Numbered from the stretch's first letter, positions 1 through 9,803 are shown. The stretch: 64,000 bases of DNA from Flavobacterium tyrosinilyticum (GCF_023656565.1 NZ_JAMOKG010000001.1:750456-814455); one strand, 5' to 3'. Notes: generated by a model not told the origin, from the sequence alone. Made by a program: numbers and translations.

Positions 1-2
1 CA

Positions 3-374
<372 letters not shown>

Positions 375-383
375 TTTAAATTA

Positions 384-464
384 ACCATATAAGAAATGTA
401 AGTCCATTTAAATAGAAATCTCCCCCAGTTTTTGTCTTAAATGTTCTTACATTTCTTATATGGT
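384..464. repeat. Intergenic inverted repeat, accatataag family
   Basis: Perfect 19-nt arms at 384-402 (accatataagaaatgtaag) and 446-464 lie between the GH97 and GH13 genes. A diverged second copy lies at 9721-9785, so this is a dispersed family and not a gene-specific operator. The hairpin could also serve as a transcript end or processing site. Confidence 0.7.
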
Positions 465-481
465 TTAAATTCTACTTCACT

Positions 482-2344
482 ATGAAAAACCAAAAAACAT
501 CACTTATCTATAAATTAGTCTTATTGGTTTTGCTGTTTTCCGCTTCCGCGAAAGCACAAATCCAAAAAGTAGAACCGCCTTTCTGGTACGCTGGAATGAA
601 AAATTCAGAACTGCAGATTATGTTCTACGGAAAAAATATTGCACAATATGAAGCTTCGGTTTCGAATAATGTTGTGATTAAAAATGTAGAAAAAACAGAA
701 AATCCAAACTATCTTTTCGTAACAATTGATACAAAAGACGTAAAAGCTTCTGAATTGGTTTTCTCTTTCAAAAACAATAATAAAATTGCCTTTAAACAAA
801 AATATGCTCTAAAAGAAAGAAGAGCAAATTCGGCAGACAGAAAAAGTTACGACGCCTCTGATTTGATTTACTTAATCATGCCGGATCGTTTTGCTAATGG
901 AAATCCTAAAAATGACAGCGACGCTTCTTTAACTGAAAAAGGAAATCGTCAAGATCCAAGCGGACGCCACGGCGGTGATATCGAAGGGATTATCAAAAAC
1001 CTAGATTATATTTCGTCTCTTGGCGCGACAACAATTTGGAGCACACCTTTATGCGAAGACAACGACAAACAGCATTCCTATCATACGTATGGACAATCGG
1101 ATGTTTACAAAATAGATCCGCGTTACGGAACAAACGATGATTATGCTCGTTTGTCTTCAGAAATGAACAAAAAGAACATGAAACTGGTTATGGATTATGT
1201 AACAAATCACTGGGGAATTACGCACTGGATGATGAAAGATATTCCAACTAAAACTTGGTTCAATCAATTCGAAACTTTCACACAAACGCATCACCGTCGT
1301 GAAGTAATTACAGATATTCATGCTTCAAAAATAGATCAGGAAGTTTGTGTTGATGGTTGGTTTGTGCCTTCAATGCCAGACTTGAATCTTAGAAATCCTC
1401 TTGTTGCAAAATACTTAACTCAAAATGCTATTTGGTGGATTGAATTTGCAAATCTTGACGGATTCCGTGTAGATACTTATAACTATTCAGATAAAACGGC
1501 AATGGCCGAATGGGCAAAATCAATCACAAACGAATATCCTAATTTTAATATTGTAGGTGAAATCTGGATGCACAATCAGGCGAATTTAGCTTTTTGGCAA
1601 AAAGACAGTAAAATTGGTGCTATTGAAAACTACAATTCGAATCTTCCAAGTGTAATGGATTTTACGCTTCAAAGTCAGATTACTTCTGCTTTTAGTGAAG
1701 ATGAACCAAATTGGGATAGCGGATTGATTAAATTCTACAACAATTTTGCAATGGATTTTTTATATCCAAATACCAATAATATCTTAGTTTTTGCTGAAAA
1801 TCATGACACGGATCGTATGAATGAAAAATTCAAATATGATTTACCAAAATACAAACTGGCAATGACTTTATTGGCAACAGTTCGTGGAATTCCGCAAATC
1901 TATTACGGTTCAGAAATTGGAATGGGTGGTGATAAGGGAAAAGGCGGAGATGCCGATATTCGTCAGGACTTCCCTGGCGGATGGGCTGGGGACAAAAACA
2001 ATGCTTTCACCAAAGAAGGAAGAACTCCAGAACAAGCGGCTTACTTTGATTTCAGTGCAAAATTATTCAACTGGAGAAAAACAAACGAAGCGGTTCATTT
2101 CGGAAAAATGAAGCATTATATTCCAGAAAACAACACTTATGTATATTTCAGATATACTGATAATAAAACCGTTATGGTAGTTTTCAATAACAATGCAAAA
2201 GAGCAGGTTGTAAAAACAAACCGCTTTAAAGAAAGCATCAAAAACTTTAAATCTGGAAAAGATGTTATTTCAGGAAAAACATTCGATTTAGCTTCTGAAA
2301 TTACTTTAGAACCAAAATCAGCTTTGGTTTTAGAATTGGAATAG
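482..2344 (+). CDS. GH13 alpha-amylase family protein, SusA/neopullulanase-like
   Basis: The 620-residue protein begins with a signal peptide (about 1-25, cleavage near AKA-Q), then an N-terminal beta domain of the cyclomaltodextrinase/neopullulanase type (about 27-110), then the GH13 barrel. All four conserved regions are intact: DYVTNH at 238-243, GFRVD with nucleophile D331, GEIW with acid/base E360, and ENHD at 439-442. SusA enzymes cut imported malto-oligosaccharides in the periplasm. It lies 107 bp after the GH97 gene and 206 bp before a second GH13 gene. Cyclomaltodextrinase or pullulanase specificity cannot be told apart by eye. Confidence 0.9.
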   Translation: MKNQKTSLIYKLVLLVLLFSASAKAQIQKVEPPFWYAGMKNSELQIMFYGKNIAQYEASVSNNVVIKNVEKTENPNYLFVTIDTKDVKASELVFSFKNNNKIAFKQKYALKERRANSADRKSYDASDLIYLIMPDRFANGNPKNDSDASLTEKGNRQDPSGRHGGDIEGIIKNLDYISSLGATTIWSTPLCEDNDKQHSYHTYGQSDVYKIDPRYGTNDDYARLSSEMNKKNMKLVMDYVTNHWGITHWMMKDIPTKTWFNQFETFTQTHHRREVITDIHASKIDQEVCVDGWFVPSMPDLNLRNPLVAKYLTQNAIWWIEFANLDGFRVDTYNYSDKTAMAEWAKSITNEYPNFNIVGEIWMHNQANLAFWQKDSKIGAIENYNSNLPSVMDFTLQSQITSAFSEDEPNWDSGLIKFYNNFAMDFLYPNTNNILVFAENHDTDRMNEKFKYDLPKYKLAMTLLATVRGIPQIYYGSEIGMGGDKGKGGDADIRQDFPGGWAGDKNNAFTKEGRTPEQAAYFDFSAKLFNWRKTNEAVHFGKMKHYIPENNTYVYFRYTDNKTVMVVFNNNAKEQVVKTNRFKESIKNFKSGKDVISGKTFDLASEITLEPKSALVLELE

Positions 2345-2515
2345 ACCTAACCGCAAAGTTCGCAAGGACAAGCGCAAAGTTCGCAATATTTTTTGCCACA
2401 GTATATATCGTAGAGGCGCACTGCATTGCGTCTACGCAAAGTTTTTCCGCCACGAATTCACGAATTTTTATTCTCACAGATTTTAAAAAATAATTCGTGA
2501 ATTCGTGGCTATTTT
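2345..2515. repeat. Composite of three palindromic repeat families
   Basis: The gap between the two GH13 genes is mostly repeat DNA. It holds an accgcaaagttcgcaag-type element (about 2350-2385), a hairpin at 2409-2436 (cgtagaggcgca / ttgcgtctacg), and perfect 18-nt arms at 2449-2466 and 2492-2509 (gccacgaattcacgaatt). The same families recur elsewhere in the window. Confidence 0.75.
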
Positions 2516-2550
2516 TTTCAACACAATCCATCCTAAAATATTCTAAAATA

Positions 2551-4218
2551 ATGAAAAAATACACTTTCCTTTTTTTATCTTTAGTATACTTAACAATGAG
2601 TTGTTCTGGCTCAAAATCAGTTTCAATGAATAAAGACAATACTTCGAAAACACCTTTCGTTTGGGAAGGGGCAAATGTTTATTTTTTACTTACAGATCGT
2701 TTTTACAATGGAGATACTTCCAACGACGTCAATTTCAATCGAACTAAAACCCCTGGAAAACTTCGCGGATTTGAAGGCGGAGATATCATAGGAATTACCA
2801 AAAAAATAGAATCGGGATATTTTGAAAAATTAGGAATCAATGCCATTTGGCTTACGCCGATTGTCGAGCAGATTCACGATGGCGTTGACGAAGGAACTGG
2901 ATTGAGTTATGGTTTTCATGGCTATTGGGCAAAAGATTGGACGGCTCTCGATCCGAACTTTGGAACAAAAGAAGATTTAGCCAATCTTGTAAAAAAAGCA
3001 CACGAAAAAGGAATCAGGATAGTTTTAGACGGCGTAATTAATCATACTGGCCCTGTAACTCCCGAAGATCCCGTTTGGCCTTCAGATTGGGTTAGAACTG
3101 GCGTTGTCTGCGATTATAAATCTTTTGAAAATACTACAATGTGTACTTTGGTTGAAAATCTGCCAGATGTTAGAACTGAAAGTGTACAAGAAGTCGAACT
3201 CCCTCCTTTTTTAATAGAAAAATGGAAAAAAGAAGGCCGTTACGAAAAAGAAATTGCTTCATTAGATGAATTCTTCAAAAGAACAGGATATCCAAGAACA
3301 CCAAAATATTACATTATAAAATGGCTAACCGATTATATTCTTGAATTTGGAATTGACGGCTACCGCGCTGATACAGTAAAACACACCGAAGAAGGAGTTT
3401 GGGCCGATTTCAAAAAAGAATGCGATTATGCATTTGAGACTTGGAAAAAACACCATCCTTTACAGGTTTTAGATCAGAATCCGTTTTACACAATTGCCGA
3501 AGTTTACGGTTATGGAATAAGCGGTGGGCAGGATTATGATTTTGGAGACCGAAAAGTCAATTATTTCCAGAATGGTTTCAACAGCATGATCAACTTTGAA
3601 TTTAAATGGAATGCAACTCAAAACGATTACGAAGGTTTATTTTCTAAATATTCAAACGCTTTGAACAATGATTTAAAAGGATATTCAGTTCTCAATTATA
3701 TGTCTTCTCATGACGACGGACAACCTTTTGATGCCAACAGAACAAAAAGCATCGAAACAGCCAACAAACTATTGCTTTCGCCTGGAATGTCTCAGGTTTA
3801 TTATGGAGATGAATCGGCTAGATCATTGGTAGTTGAAGGAACTCAAGGTGATGCTACATTACGTTCTAATATGAATTGGGAGGATATTCAGAACAATCCT
3901 GAAACGCAAAAAACACTTTTACACTGGCAGAAATTAGGTCAGTTTAGACGAAATCATCCTGCGGTTGGAGCTGGTGTTCACCAACTGATTAATCCATATC
4001 CTTATACTTTTTCCAGAACATTTACAAAAGGCTCTTTTACAGATAAAGTAGTTATGGGAGTAGATTTACCAAAAGGCAGAAAAGAGCTTCCCGTTGGCGA
4101 TGTCTTCCCAAACGGAACTAAATTAAAAGATGCTTATTCAAATCAAGAAGTCGAAGTAATTGATGGAAAAGTAATTATAGACAATGATTTTGATATTGTT
4201 TTATTAGAAGAGCTTTAA
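2551..4218 (+). CDS. GH13 alpha-amylase lipoprotein, SusG-like
   Basis: I start at ATG 2551, which gives a lipoprotein signal peptide with lipobox TMSC (C18); a start at 2497 would bury it. The 555-residue protein keeps the GH13 set: DGVINH at 160-165, GYRADTVKH with nucleophile D274, acid/base E317 in IAEVYG, and SSHDD with H387/D388. Lipidation suggests a place at the outer membrane, as for SusG, where starch is first cut at the cell surface. It follows the SusA-like gene, separated only by repeat DNA. Confidence 0.88.
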   Translation: MKKYTFLFLSLVYLTMSCSGSKSVSMNKDNTSKTPFVWEGANVYFLLTDRFYNGDTSNDVNFNRTKTPGKLRGFEGGDIIGITKKIESGYFEKLGINAIWLTPIVEQIHDGVDEGTGLSYGFHGYWAKDWTALDPNFGTKEDLANLVKKAHEKGIRIVLDGVINHTGPVTPEDPVWPSDWVRTGVVCDYKSFENTTMCTLVENLPDVRTESVQEVELPPFLIEKWKKEGRYEKEIASLDEFFKRTGYPRTPKYYIIKWLTDYILEFGIDGYRADTVKHTEEGVWADFKKECDYAFETWKKHHPLQVLDQNPFYTIAEVYGYGISGGQDYDFGDRKVNYFQNGFNSMINFEFKWNATQNDYEGLFSKYSNALNNDLKGYSVLNYMSSHDDGQPFDANRTKSIETANKLLLSPGMSQVYYGDESARSLVVEGTQGDATLRSNMNWEDIQNNPETQKTLLHWQKLGQFRRNHPAVGAGVHQLINPYPYTFSRTFTKGSFTDKVVMGVDLPKGRKELPVGDVFPNGTKLKDAYSNQEVEVIDGKVIIDNDFDIVLLEEL

Positions 4219-4220
4219 AA

Positions 4221-4395
4221 GTTTAACCGCAAAGGTCGCAAGGGAAAATCGCAAGGTTCGCAAAGTTTTTTAGCCACAGATTATTAGGATTAAAAGGATT
4301 TTTAAAAATCTGAGGTAATCTGTGTAATCTGTGGCTAACTTTTTTTATAATCCTTGTGACCTTTGCGTAAAACTTTGCGACCTTTGCGGTTAAAC
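4221..4395. repeat. Nested inverted repeats (accgcaaag element around a ccacagatta element)
   Basis: Perfect 21-nt outer arms lie at 4221-4241 and 4375-4395 (core aaccgcaaaggtcgcaa). Inside are perfect 13-nt arms at 4271-4283 and 4325-4337 (tagccacagatta). One repeat family therefore sits inside another. The right outer arm ends 9 bp before the next gene's start codon. Confidence 0.8.
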
Positions 4396-4404
4396 ACACA
4401 ACAG

Positions 4405-5082
4405 ATGCTCAAGATTGCACATCGAGGCGCCAAGGCCTACGAACCTGAAAATACTTTACAAGCTTTTCAAAAAGCCCTAGACTTAAACTCAGACGGAATT
4501 GAACTTGATGTACATGTAAGCTCTGACGGACATATTATCGTAATTCACGACGAAACCATAGACAGAACCGCCAATGGAAAAGGTCTTGTAAATGATTTTA
4601 CTTTAGCTGAACTGAAATCATTTTTAATTGATGGAAAATATCAAATCCCAACTTTAAATGAAGTTTTTGATTTGGTGGACAAAAAATGTTTCATCAATAT
4701 CGAATTAAAAGGTTTAGGAACTGCGACTAAAGTTGTTGCTTTAATTGAAGAATATATTTCAGTAAAAAACTGGAATTACAATCATTTCATCATTTCAAGT
4801 TTTGAATGGAATATGTTGGAGGAAACATCAAACTTAAATCCAAACATCCCAATTGGTGTTTTAACAGAAGAAGATATTGACATTGCTTTGGCTTTCGCCG
4901 AAAAAATAAAAGCAAAAGCTATTCATCCTGATTTTCAGTTATTGAATAAAGAGAACGTACATCAAATGCAAGAAAAAGGATTCTTAGTTTTACCATGGAC
5001 AGTAAACACAAAAGAAGACATTCAAAAAGTAAAAAGTTACAACGTAAACGGAATTATCTCTGATAATCCAGACAAAATATAA
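4405..5082 (+). CDS. Glycerophosphodiester phosphodiesterase
   Basis: The protein hydrolyses glycerophosphodiesters to glycerol-3-phosphate and an alcohol. ATG 4405 gives 225 residues starting MLKIAHRGAKAYEPENT; the longer reading frame from 4363 would translate repeat DNA. Catalytic and metal residues of the GDPD TIM barrel are seen: H6/R7, E33, D35 and H48 (IVIHDETIDRT). The terminal GIISDNPD is typical of the family. No signal peptide is seen, so a cytoplasmic enzyme is likely. Confidence 0.88.
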   Translation: MLKIAHRGAKAYEPENTLQAFQKALDLNSDGIELDVHVSSDGHIIVIHDETIDRTANGKGLVNDFTLAELKSFLIDGKYQIPTLNEVFDLVDKKCFINIELKGLGTATKVVALIEEYISVKNWNYNHFIISSFEWNMLEETSNLNPNIPIGVLTEEDIDIALAFAEKIKAKAIHPDFQLLNKENVHQMQEKGFLVLPWTVNTKEDIQKVKSYNVNGIISDNPDKI

Positions 5083-5091
5083 AATTTAAAA

Positions 5092-5154
5092 TAGCCATGA
5101 ATTCACGAATTTATCATCAAAGATTATCAAAAATAATTCGTGAATTCGTGGCTA
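5092..5154. repeat. Intergenic inverted repeat, cacgaattcacgaatt family
   Basis: Arms of 20 nt with one mismatch at 5092-5111 and 5135-5154 fill the gap between two co-oriented genes. It is the same family as the 2449-2509 element. Confidence 0.7.
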
Positions 5155-5164
5155 ACAAAAAAAC

Positions 5165-6373
5165 ATGATCAAAAATTTCGACATAATCATCGTTGGCGGA
5201 GGCGCTGCAGGTTTTTTTACCGCAATTAATATTGCCGAGAAAAATCCGAAACTAAAAATTGCCATTTTAGAAAGAGGAAAAGAAGTCCTTTCTAAAGTCC
5301 GCGTTTCCGGAGGCGGACGCTGCAACGTTACACACGCTTGTTTCGAACCCAACGAATTAGTAAAATTTTATCCCCGAGGCGAAAAAGAACTTCGCGGGCC
5401 TTTTCATCAATTTTGTTCGGGAGATACTATTGAATGGTTTGAAAAACACGGTGTAGAATTAAAAATTGAAGAAGACGGAAGAATGTTTCCAGTTTCTAAT
5501 TCATCCCAAACTATTATTGACTGTTTCCTTAAAGCAACAGAAAAACTAGGCATAAAAGTATTGACAGGACAAAGTGTTCAATCTATTTTCAAAAAAGAAA
5601 ATCATTGGAAAATAGATACGCAAAGCGACAATTATGCTGCCGAAAAATTAGTTATGGCAACGGGAAGCAACCCTAAAATTTGGGAAATGCTTCAGGAACA
5701 CGGACACGCTGTTGTTAGTCCAGTTCCTTCCCTATTTACTTTCAATATCAAAGATTCTCGAATTAAGGAATTGCCAGGCGTTGCAGCGCAAGTTACCATT
5801 AATGTAAAAGATACCAAACTCGAATCGACAGGACCTTTGTTAATCACACATTGGGGAATGAGCGGACCCGCAATCCTGAAACTTTCGGCTTGGGGCGCTC
5901 GTATTTTACATGATAAAAATTATCAATTTACCATTTTCGTTAATTGGCTAAATGATGTTGATTTTGAAGATGCCGAAAAAATCTTGAAAGATTTAAAACA
6001 AGAACACGCTAAAAAAGCGGTGTCTAAAAAATCACCTTTTGACTTCCCAAACCGTTTATGGGAAAGTTTGGTTCTCGCTTCGGGAATTGATTCTGAAACG
6101 AAATGGGCAGATTTGTCTAAAAATCAATTGCAAAACATAGCTTCACAGTTAACAAAATCTGAATTTAAAGTCAACGGAAAAAGTACTTTTAAAGAAGAAT
6201 TTGTAACGGCTGGCGGAATCGATTTAAAAGAAATCAACTTTAAAACCATGGAAAGTAAAATTCACGAAAATCTTTATTTTGCTGGCGAAATTGTAAACAT
6301 CGACGCTATTACAGGCGGATTTAATTTTCAGAATGCCTGGACAAGCGGGTTTATTCTGGCTCAAAACATTTAA
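5165..6373 (+). CDS. BaiN/YhiN (HI0933) family NAD(P)/FAD-dependent oxidoreductase
   Basis: The 402-residue protein opens with a Rossmann FAD motif, IIIVGGGAAGFF (about 8-19), then the family signature KVRVSGGGRCNVTH near 45-58, and ends with EIVNIDAITGGFNFQNAWTSG, the flavoprotein closing motif. It is a soluble flavoprotein whose physiological substrate in most members is unknown. The HAD gene follows 6 bp downstream, so the two are probably co-transcribed. Confidence 0.88.
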   Translation: MIKNFDIIIVGGGAAGFFTAINIAEKNPKLKIAILERGKEVLSKVRVSGGGRCNVTHACFEPNELVKFYPRGEKELRGPFHQFCSGDTIEWFEKHGVELKIEEDGRMFPVSNSSQTIIDCFLKATEKLGIKVLTGQSVQSIFKKENHWKIDTQSDNYAAEKLVMATGSNPKIWEMLQEHGHAVVSPVPSLFTFNIKDSRIKELPGVAAQVTINVKDTKLESTGPLLITHWGMSGPAILKLSAWGARILHDKNYQFTIFVNWLNDVDFEDAEKILKDLKQEHAKKAVSKKSPFDFPNRLWESLVLASGIDSETKWADLSKNQLQNIASQLTKSEFKVNGKSTFKEEFVTAGGIDLKEINFKTMESKIHENLYFAGEIVNIDAITGGFNFQNAWTSGFILAQNI

Positions 6374-6379
6374 TACAAA

Positions 6380-7027
6380 ATGAAATTTAAAGGAATTATT
6401 TTCGATTTAGACGGCACATTAGTCAATTCGTTAGAAGACATCTCAGATGCGATGAACAAAGTACTTACTGCTTTAAATTATCCTACACATACTTACGACA
6501 CATATCAATATTTTATTGGGAGCGGTTTACGAAATCTGGTAAGTAAAGCTTTACCTGCTACAAACAATTCTGATGATGAAATCGAAAGTTGTTTTGAATG
6601 TATGGTCGATGAATACACTAAAATCTGTACGCTCAAAACAAAACCTTATGAGGGTATTGTAGAATTGCTAGAAAATCTGACTTCGCAAAACATCAAAATG
6701 GCTGTTTTCTCCAACAAAGCCGATGAGTTAACCAAGAAAATAGCTTATGAATTATTTCCAAAACAATTTGACACAGCTATTGGTTTAAGCACAGAAGCGC
6801 TTAAGAAACCGAATCCGTTTGAAGCGATTGAAATCAGTAAAAAATGGAATTTAAAACCCGAAGAAATTCTTTTTGTCGGAGATTCTGATATTGACATGAA
6901 AACGGCTATAAATGCTAATATGTTTCCTGTGGGCGTAACTTGGGGCTACAGAACAGCAGATGAATTGAAATCTAGTGGCGCAAAAACGGTTATTAATAAT
7001 GCTTCAGAATTAATCGGAATATTGTAA
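6380..7027 (+). CDS. HAD-superfamily phosphatase, phosphoglycolate phosphatase-like
   Basis: The 215-residue protein shows HAD motif I FDLDGTLVNS (nucleophile D9, D11), motif II near VFSNKA, motif III lysine in KKPNP, and motif IV FVGDSDIDM. The helical cap after motif I is of the Gph type. Substrate is not certain; phosphoglycolate is the family default. It is packed tightly between the BaiN-like gene (6 bp) and a Crp/Fnr gene (3 bp). Confidence 0.85.
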   Translation: MKFKGIIFDLDGTLVNSLEDISDAMNKVLTALNYPTHTYDTYQYFIGSGLRNLVSKALPATNNSDDEIESCFECMVDEYTKICTLKTKPYEGIVELLENLTSQNIKMAVFSNKADELTKKIAYELFPKQFDTAIGLSTEALKKPNPFEAIEISKKWNLKPEEILFVGDSDIDMKTAINANMFPVGVTWGYRTADELKSSGAKTVINNASELIGIL

Positions 7028-7030
7028 ATC

Positions 7031-7603
7031 GTGAATGCTGAATTACAAAAACAAATACTATCAATCGCTTCGTTTTCTGAAAAAGAAATTGAAAAGATAG
7101 ATTCTTGTTTTGAATATGAAAAGTTTACAGCTAAAGATTCTCTTTCTTCAATGGGAAAAATCAGCAATAAAATCTTTTTTGTTGTTGAAGGTCTGGCGCG
7201 GGTTTATTATTTAAAAGACGGAAAAGAAATTACGACTTATTTAAGTTGTGATGAGGGTTTTATTGCTTCATATTCTAGTTTTATAAATCAATCCGTTTCT
7301 TTTGAAAATATTCAGTGTATTGAAGATTGCGAAGTTCTTTCGATTACTTTCGAAAAAATGCAGTTTCTGTATAACGAAATTCCGAATTGGGAACGTGTCG
7401 GGAGAATTTTAGCCGAGCAAAATTACCTTTGTATGGCGGATCGTGTTTTAAAACTGCAAATGATTCCGGCAAAAGAAAAGTACCAGACTTTTTTATCTTC
7501 GGCTCCAGCCAAAATAATTCAGCGAACGCCTTTAATTTATATCGCTTCTTTTCTCGGAATTACTCCTGAATCGTTGAGCAGAATCCGTCAGGACATTTCT
7601 TAA
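7031..7603 (+). CDS. Crp/Fnr family transcriptional regulator
   Basis: The 190-residue protein has an N-terminal cyclic-nucleotide-binding fold (about 25-120; KIFFVVEGLARVYYLKDGKEIT) and a short C-terminal helix-turn-helix (PLIYIASFLGITPESLSRIR). It starts at GTG 7031, 3 bp after the HAD stop; there is no ATG before the conserved domain. No cysteine cluster typical of iron-sulfur Fnr is seen. The next gene, an MBL hydrolase, is a plausible target or operon partner. Confidence 0.85.
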   Translation: MNAELQKQILSIASFSEKEIEKIDSCFEYEKFTAKDSLSSMGKISNKIFFVVEGLARVYYLKDGKEITTYLSCDEGFIASYSSFINQSVSFENIQCIEDCEVLSITFEKMQFLYNEIPNWERVGRILAEQNYLCMADRVLKLQMIPAKEKYQTFLSSAPAKIIQRTPLIYIASFLGITPESLSRIRQDIS

Positions 7604-7664
7604 CATTTATCAAGTGGATTAAGAATCTGAATTCGAATCTTTGTCAAAATAAAATTTGAAAAAG

Positions 7665-8333
7665 ATGAAGAATATTGCCAAAGACGTTTACCAGATTCCT
7701 TTATTTCCGCGCAACGGTATTAATTGTTATGTAATTGAAGATGTTTTAATCGATGCCGGAATTCGAACTTCTGCCAGTAAAATAGTAACAGCAATTAAAG
7801 ATAAATCTATTACCAAACACGCCTTGACACACGCTCACGCCGATCATCAGGGAAGCAGTAGAATACTCTGCGAAACTTTGAATATCCCCCTTTTATGCAG
7901 TGAACCTGAAAAAGCATTTGCTGAAAACGGAAATGTAATTACAGAATACCCAAATCCGAATCATATCATTTCTAAATTTCAGAAAAACTTTTGGGCAGGA
8001 AAAGGATATCTCGTTTCTGAAACTTTAAAAGAAGGAGATCAGATTGGCGGATTCACGGTAATTGAAACTCCTGGACATTCCAGCGGACATATCTCTTTTT
8101 TCAGAGAAAAAGATGGCGTTTTAATTGTAGGCGATGTGATGACTAATATGAATCTTCTCACTACAAAAGTCGGTTTGCATGAACCTCCCCATTTATTTAC
8201 CGCTAATAAAGAAACCAATAGAAAATCGATTCTCAAATTGGCATCATTACAACCTAAAATATTGTGTTTTGGTCACGGACCAGTTTTATTTAATAATGGA
8301 GAACTGGGAAAATTTGTTCAAAACATGCGATAA
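7665..8333 (+). CDS. MBL-fold metallohydrolase
   Basis: ATG 7665 gives 222 residues (MKNIAKDVYQIPLF). The zinc-binding HxHxDH motif is seen as THAHADHQGS, with further ligands in ETPGHSSGH, VGDVM and GHGP. This is the layout of glyoxalase II/beta-lactamase-type hydrolases. The substrate is unknown. It follows a Crp/Fnr gene by about 60 bp, on the same strand. Confidence 0.87.
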   Translation: MKNIAKDVYQIPLFPRNGINCYVIEDVLIDAGIRTSASKIVTAIKDKSITKHALTHAHADHQGSSRILCETLNIPLLCSEPEKAFAENGNVITEYPNPNHIISKFQKNFWAGKGYLVSETLKEGDQIGGFTVIETPGHSSGHISFFREKDGVLIVGDVMTNMNLLTTKVGLHEPPHLFTANKETNRKSILKLASLQPKILCFGHGPVLFNNGELGKFVQNMR

Positions 8334-8415
8334 TTTTATTAACAAGAATTTACACATTCCGTAAGTTTTCATTAAGACAATTCTAATGATTTTACTCTCA
8401 ACTAATTAATCCTAT

Positions 8416-9156
8416 ATGAGAGTAAAATTACTTACTACAATTTCTATTTTCACTTATCAGCTCAGCGTTTCTCAAACGGAAAAAGTATTAAACGGAAAAG
8501 TTTTTTCGCAAAACATTCCGCTTAATAAAGTAGAGGTGATTAACAAAACAGCTCGAATTAGTACCAGAACAAATGAGCTAGGCGAGTTTTCAATTTTAGT
8601 CCGTCCACAAGACAGCCTTCTTTTTTACTCCAAAGACTATTTCTTTAAAAGATTTAAAATTTCTCAGGAAAACATAGATCAAAATAACCTTGTTGTCAAT
8701 ATGATTTTGAAACCGGAAGAACTCGATGAAGTCTTAATTACAACTATAAAATTTCCTCATGTTGGTCCTACTCAAGAAGTTTCAGATTCGATTGCATTAA
8801 TGAGAGCCTCGAGCGATTTACGAAAATATACTGGCGTTTATGACGGTACTATTGCAAACGGAATGAATTTTGGCGCTATGGGAGCAGGTCTTTTAAGTTT
8901 ATTTAAAAAAGAAGATAGTGGCAACAAAAAACCTAAAAAGAAAACTCCTGAATTGGATTTCAAAACATTCGCCGAAGCAACTTGTCCTTTAGATTTTTTT
9001 ACAAAAGATCTAAAATTAAATCCTGATGAAAAAGCTCTTTTCCTAGACTTTTGTACAGCCGATCCGCAATCTGAAATTATTCTAAAACAGAAAAATTTAC
9101 TTTATATAATGGATTTTTTATATGTTAAAAATGAAGAGTTTAAGAAGTTGAAATAG
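8416..9156 (+). CDS. Carboxypeptidase-like regulatory-domain protein of unknown function
   Basis: The 246-residue protein begins with a weak secretion signal (about 1-19, QLSVSQ). A short beta domain follows (about 24-100; LNGKVFSQNIPLNKVEVINKT), like the CarboxypepD_reg domain found in Bacteroidota surface proteins. The C-terminal part is unrecognised. No TonB plug or barrel follows, so it is not a receptor. It stands alone between the MBL gene and the convergent TspO gene. Confidence 0.7.
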   Translation: MRVKLLTTISIFTYQLSVSQTEKVLNGKVFSQNIPLNKVEVINKTARISTRTNELGEFSILVRPQDSLLFYSKDYFFKRFKISQENIDQNNLVVNMILKPEELDEVLITTIKFPHVGPTQEVSDSIALMRASSDLRKYTGVYDGTIANGMNFGAMGAGLLSLFKKEDSGNKKPKKKTPELDFKTFAEATCPLDFFTKDLKLNPDEKALFLDFCTADPQSEIILKQKNLLYIMDFLYVKNEEFKKLK

Positions 9157-9199
9157 CTTAACTTGAAACAGAGAAAAACCTGAAACTTGAAACTAAATT

Positions 9200-9676
9200 T
9201 TACTTATTCAGCCACCAAATACTAGCATTCAAAACTGTAGCAAATCCAACCCAAGCTAAATAAGGAATCAATAAATAACCTGAAGTTTTATTGATTTTGA
9301 CGAATTTCAAATACGTTTCATAAATCATCAGCCATAAAAGCACGATTTCGACTAAAGCCAACATCGGGTTTTTTAATCCGAAAAATAAATAAGACCAAAT
9401 AGCATTTAAAATCAATTGAATGATGAAGAAAAGCAGTGCTTTTTTAACTTCCTCAGTATGTTCTTTTATTCGGTCCCAAACCAACGCTGCTGCAATTGCC
9501 ATAAATATGTAAAGAACTGTCCAAACTGGCATAAAAATCCAATTCGGCGGATTAAAAACGGGTTTTTCCAACGTTACATACCAAGTCTCAATACTTGGCC
9601 TTGTTACTAAACTAGCAGAATATCCAACCGTTAAACAAATTACTAAAGCTATAGCGATTTTTACAAACTTATTCAT
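9200..9676 (-). CDS. TspO/MBR family membrane protein
   Basis: The 158-residue protein (ATG at 9676; a TTG start at 9697 is less likely) has five hydrophobic segments. Motifs typical of the translocator protein family are visible: LEKPVFNPPNWIFMPVWTVLY and LNAIWSYLFFGLKNP. Members bind tetrapyrroles and affect porphyrin and stress responses. Confidence 0.9.
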   Translation of the reverse strand: MNKFVKIAIALVICLTVGYSASLVTRPSIETWYVTLEKPVFNPPNWIFMPVWTVLYIFMAIAAALVWDRIKEHTEEVKKALLFFIIQLILNAIWSYLFFGLKNPMLALVEIVLLWLMIYETYLKFVKINKTSGYLLIPYLAWVGFATVLNASIWWLNK

Positions 9677-9720
9677 GACATCAAATTTTGAATTCAAAAA
9701 TAGGCAAAAGAAAATTTTAA

Positions 9721-9785
9721 ACCATATAAGTAATGTAAGTTCATTTTACGAAAGTCTGCTTACATTTTCTTATATTCCTTATATG
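9721..9785. repeat. Second copy of the accatataag inverted repeat
   Basis: The left arm accatataagtaatgtaag (9721-9739) differs by one base from the left arm at 384-402; the right arm (9759-9785) is imperfect. It lies between the divergent TspO and mvaD genes. Confidence 0.65.
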
Positions 9786-9803
9786 CTAAAAAAATTTAAA
9801 AAC

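Noticed and set aside
2301..2639. Minus-strand frame of 112 codons at the GH13 gap
   Set aside because: It translates three palindromic repeats and the 5' end of the lipoprotein gene in reverse; no family resemblance.
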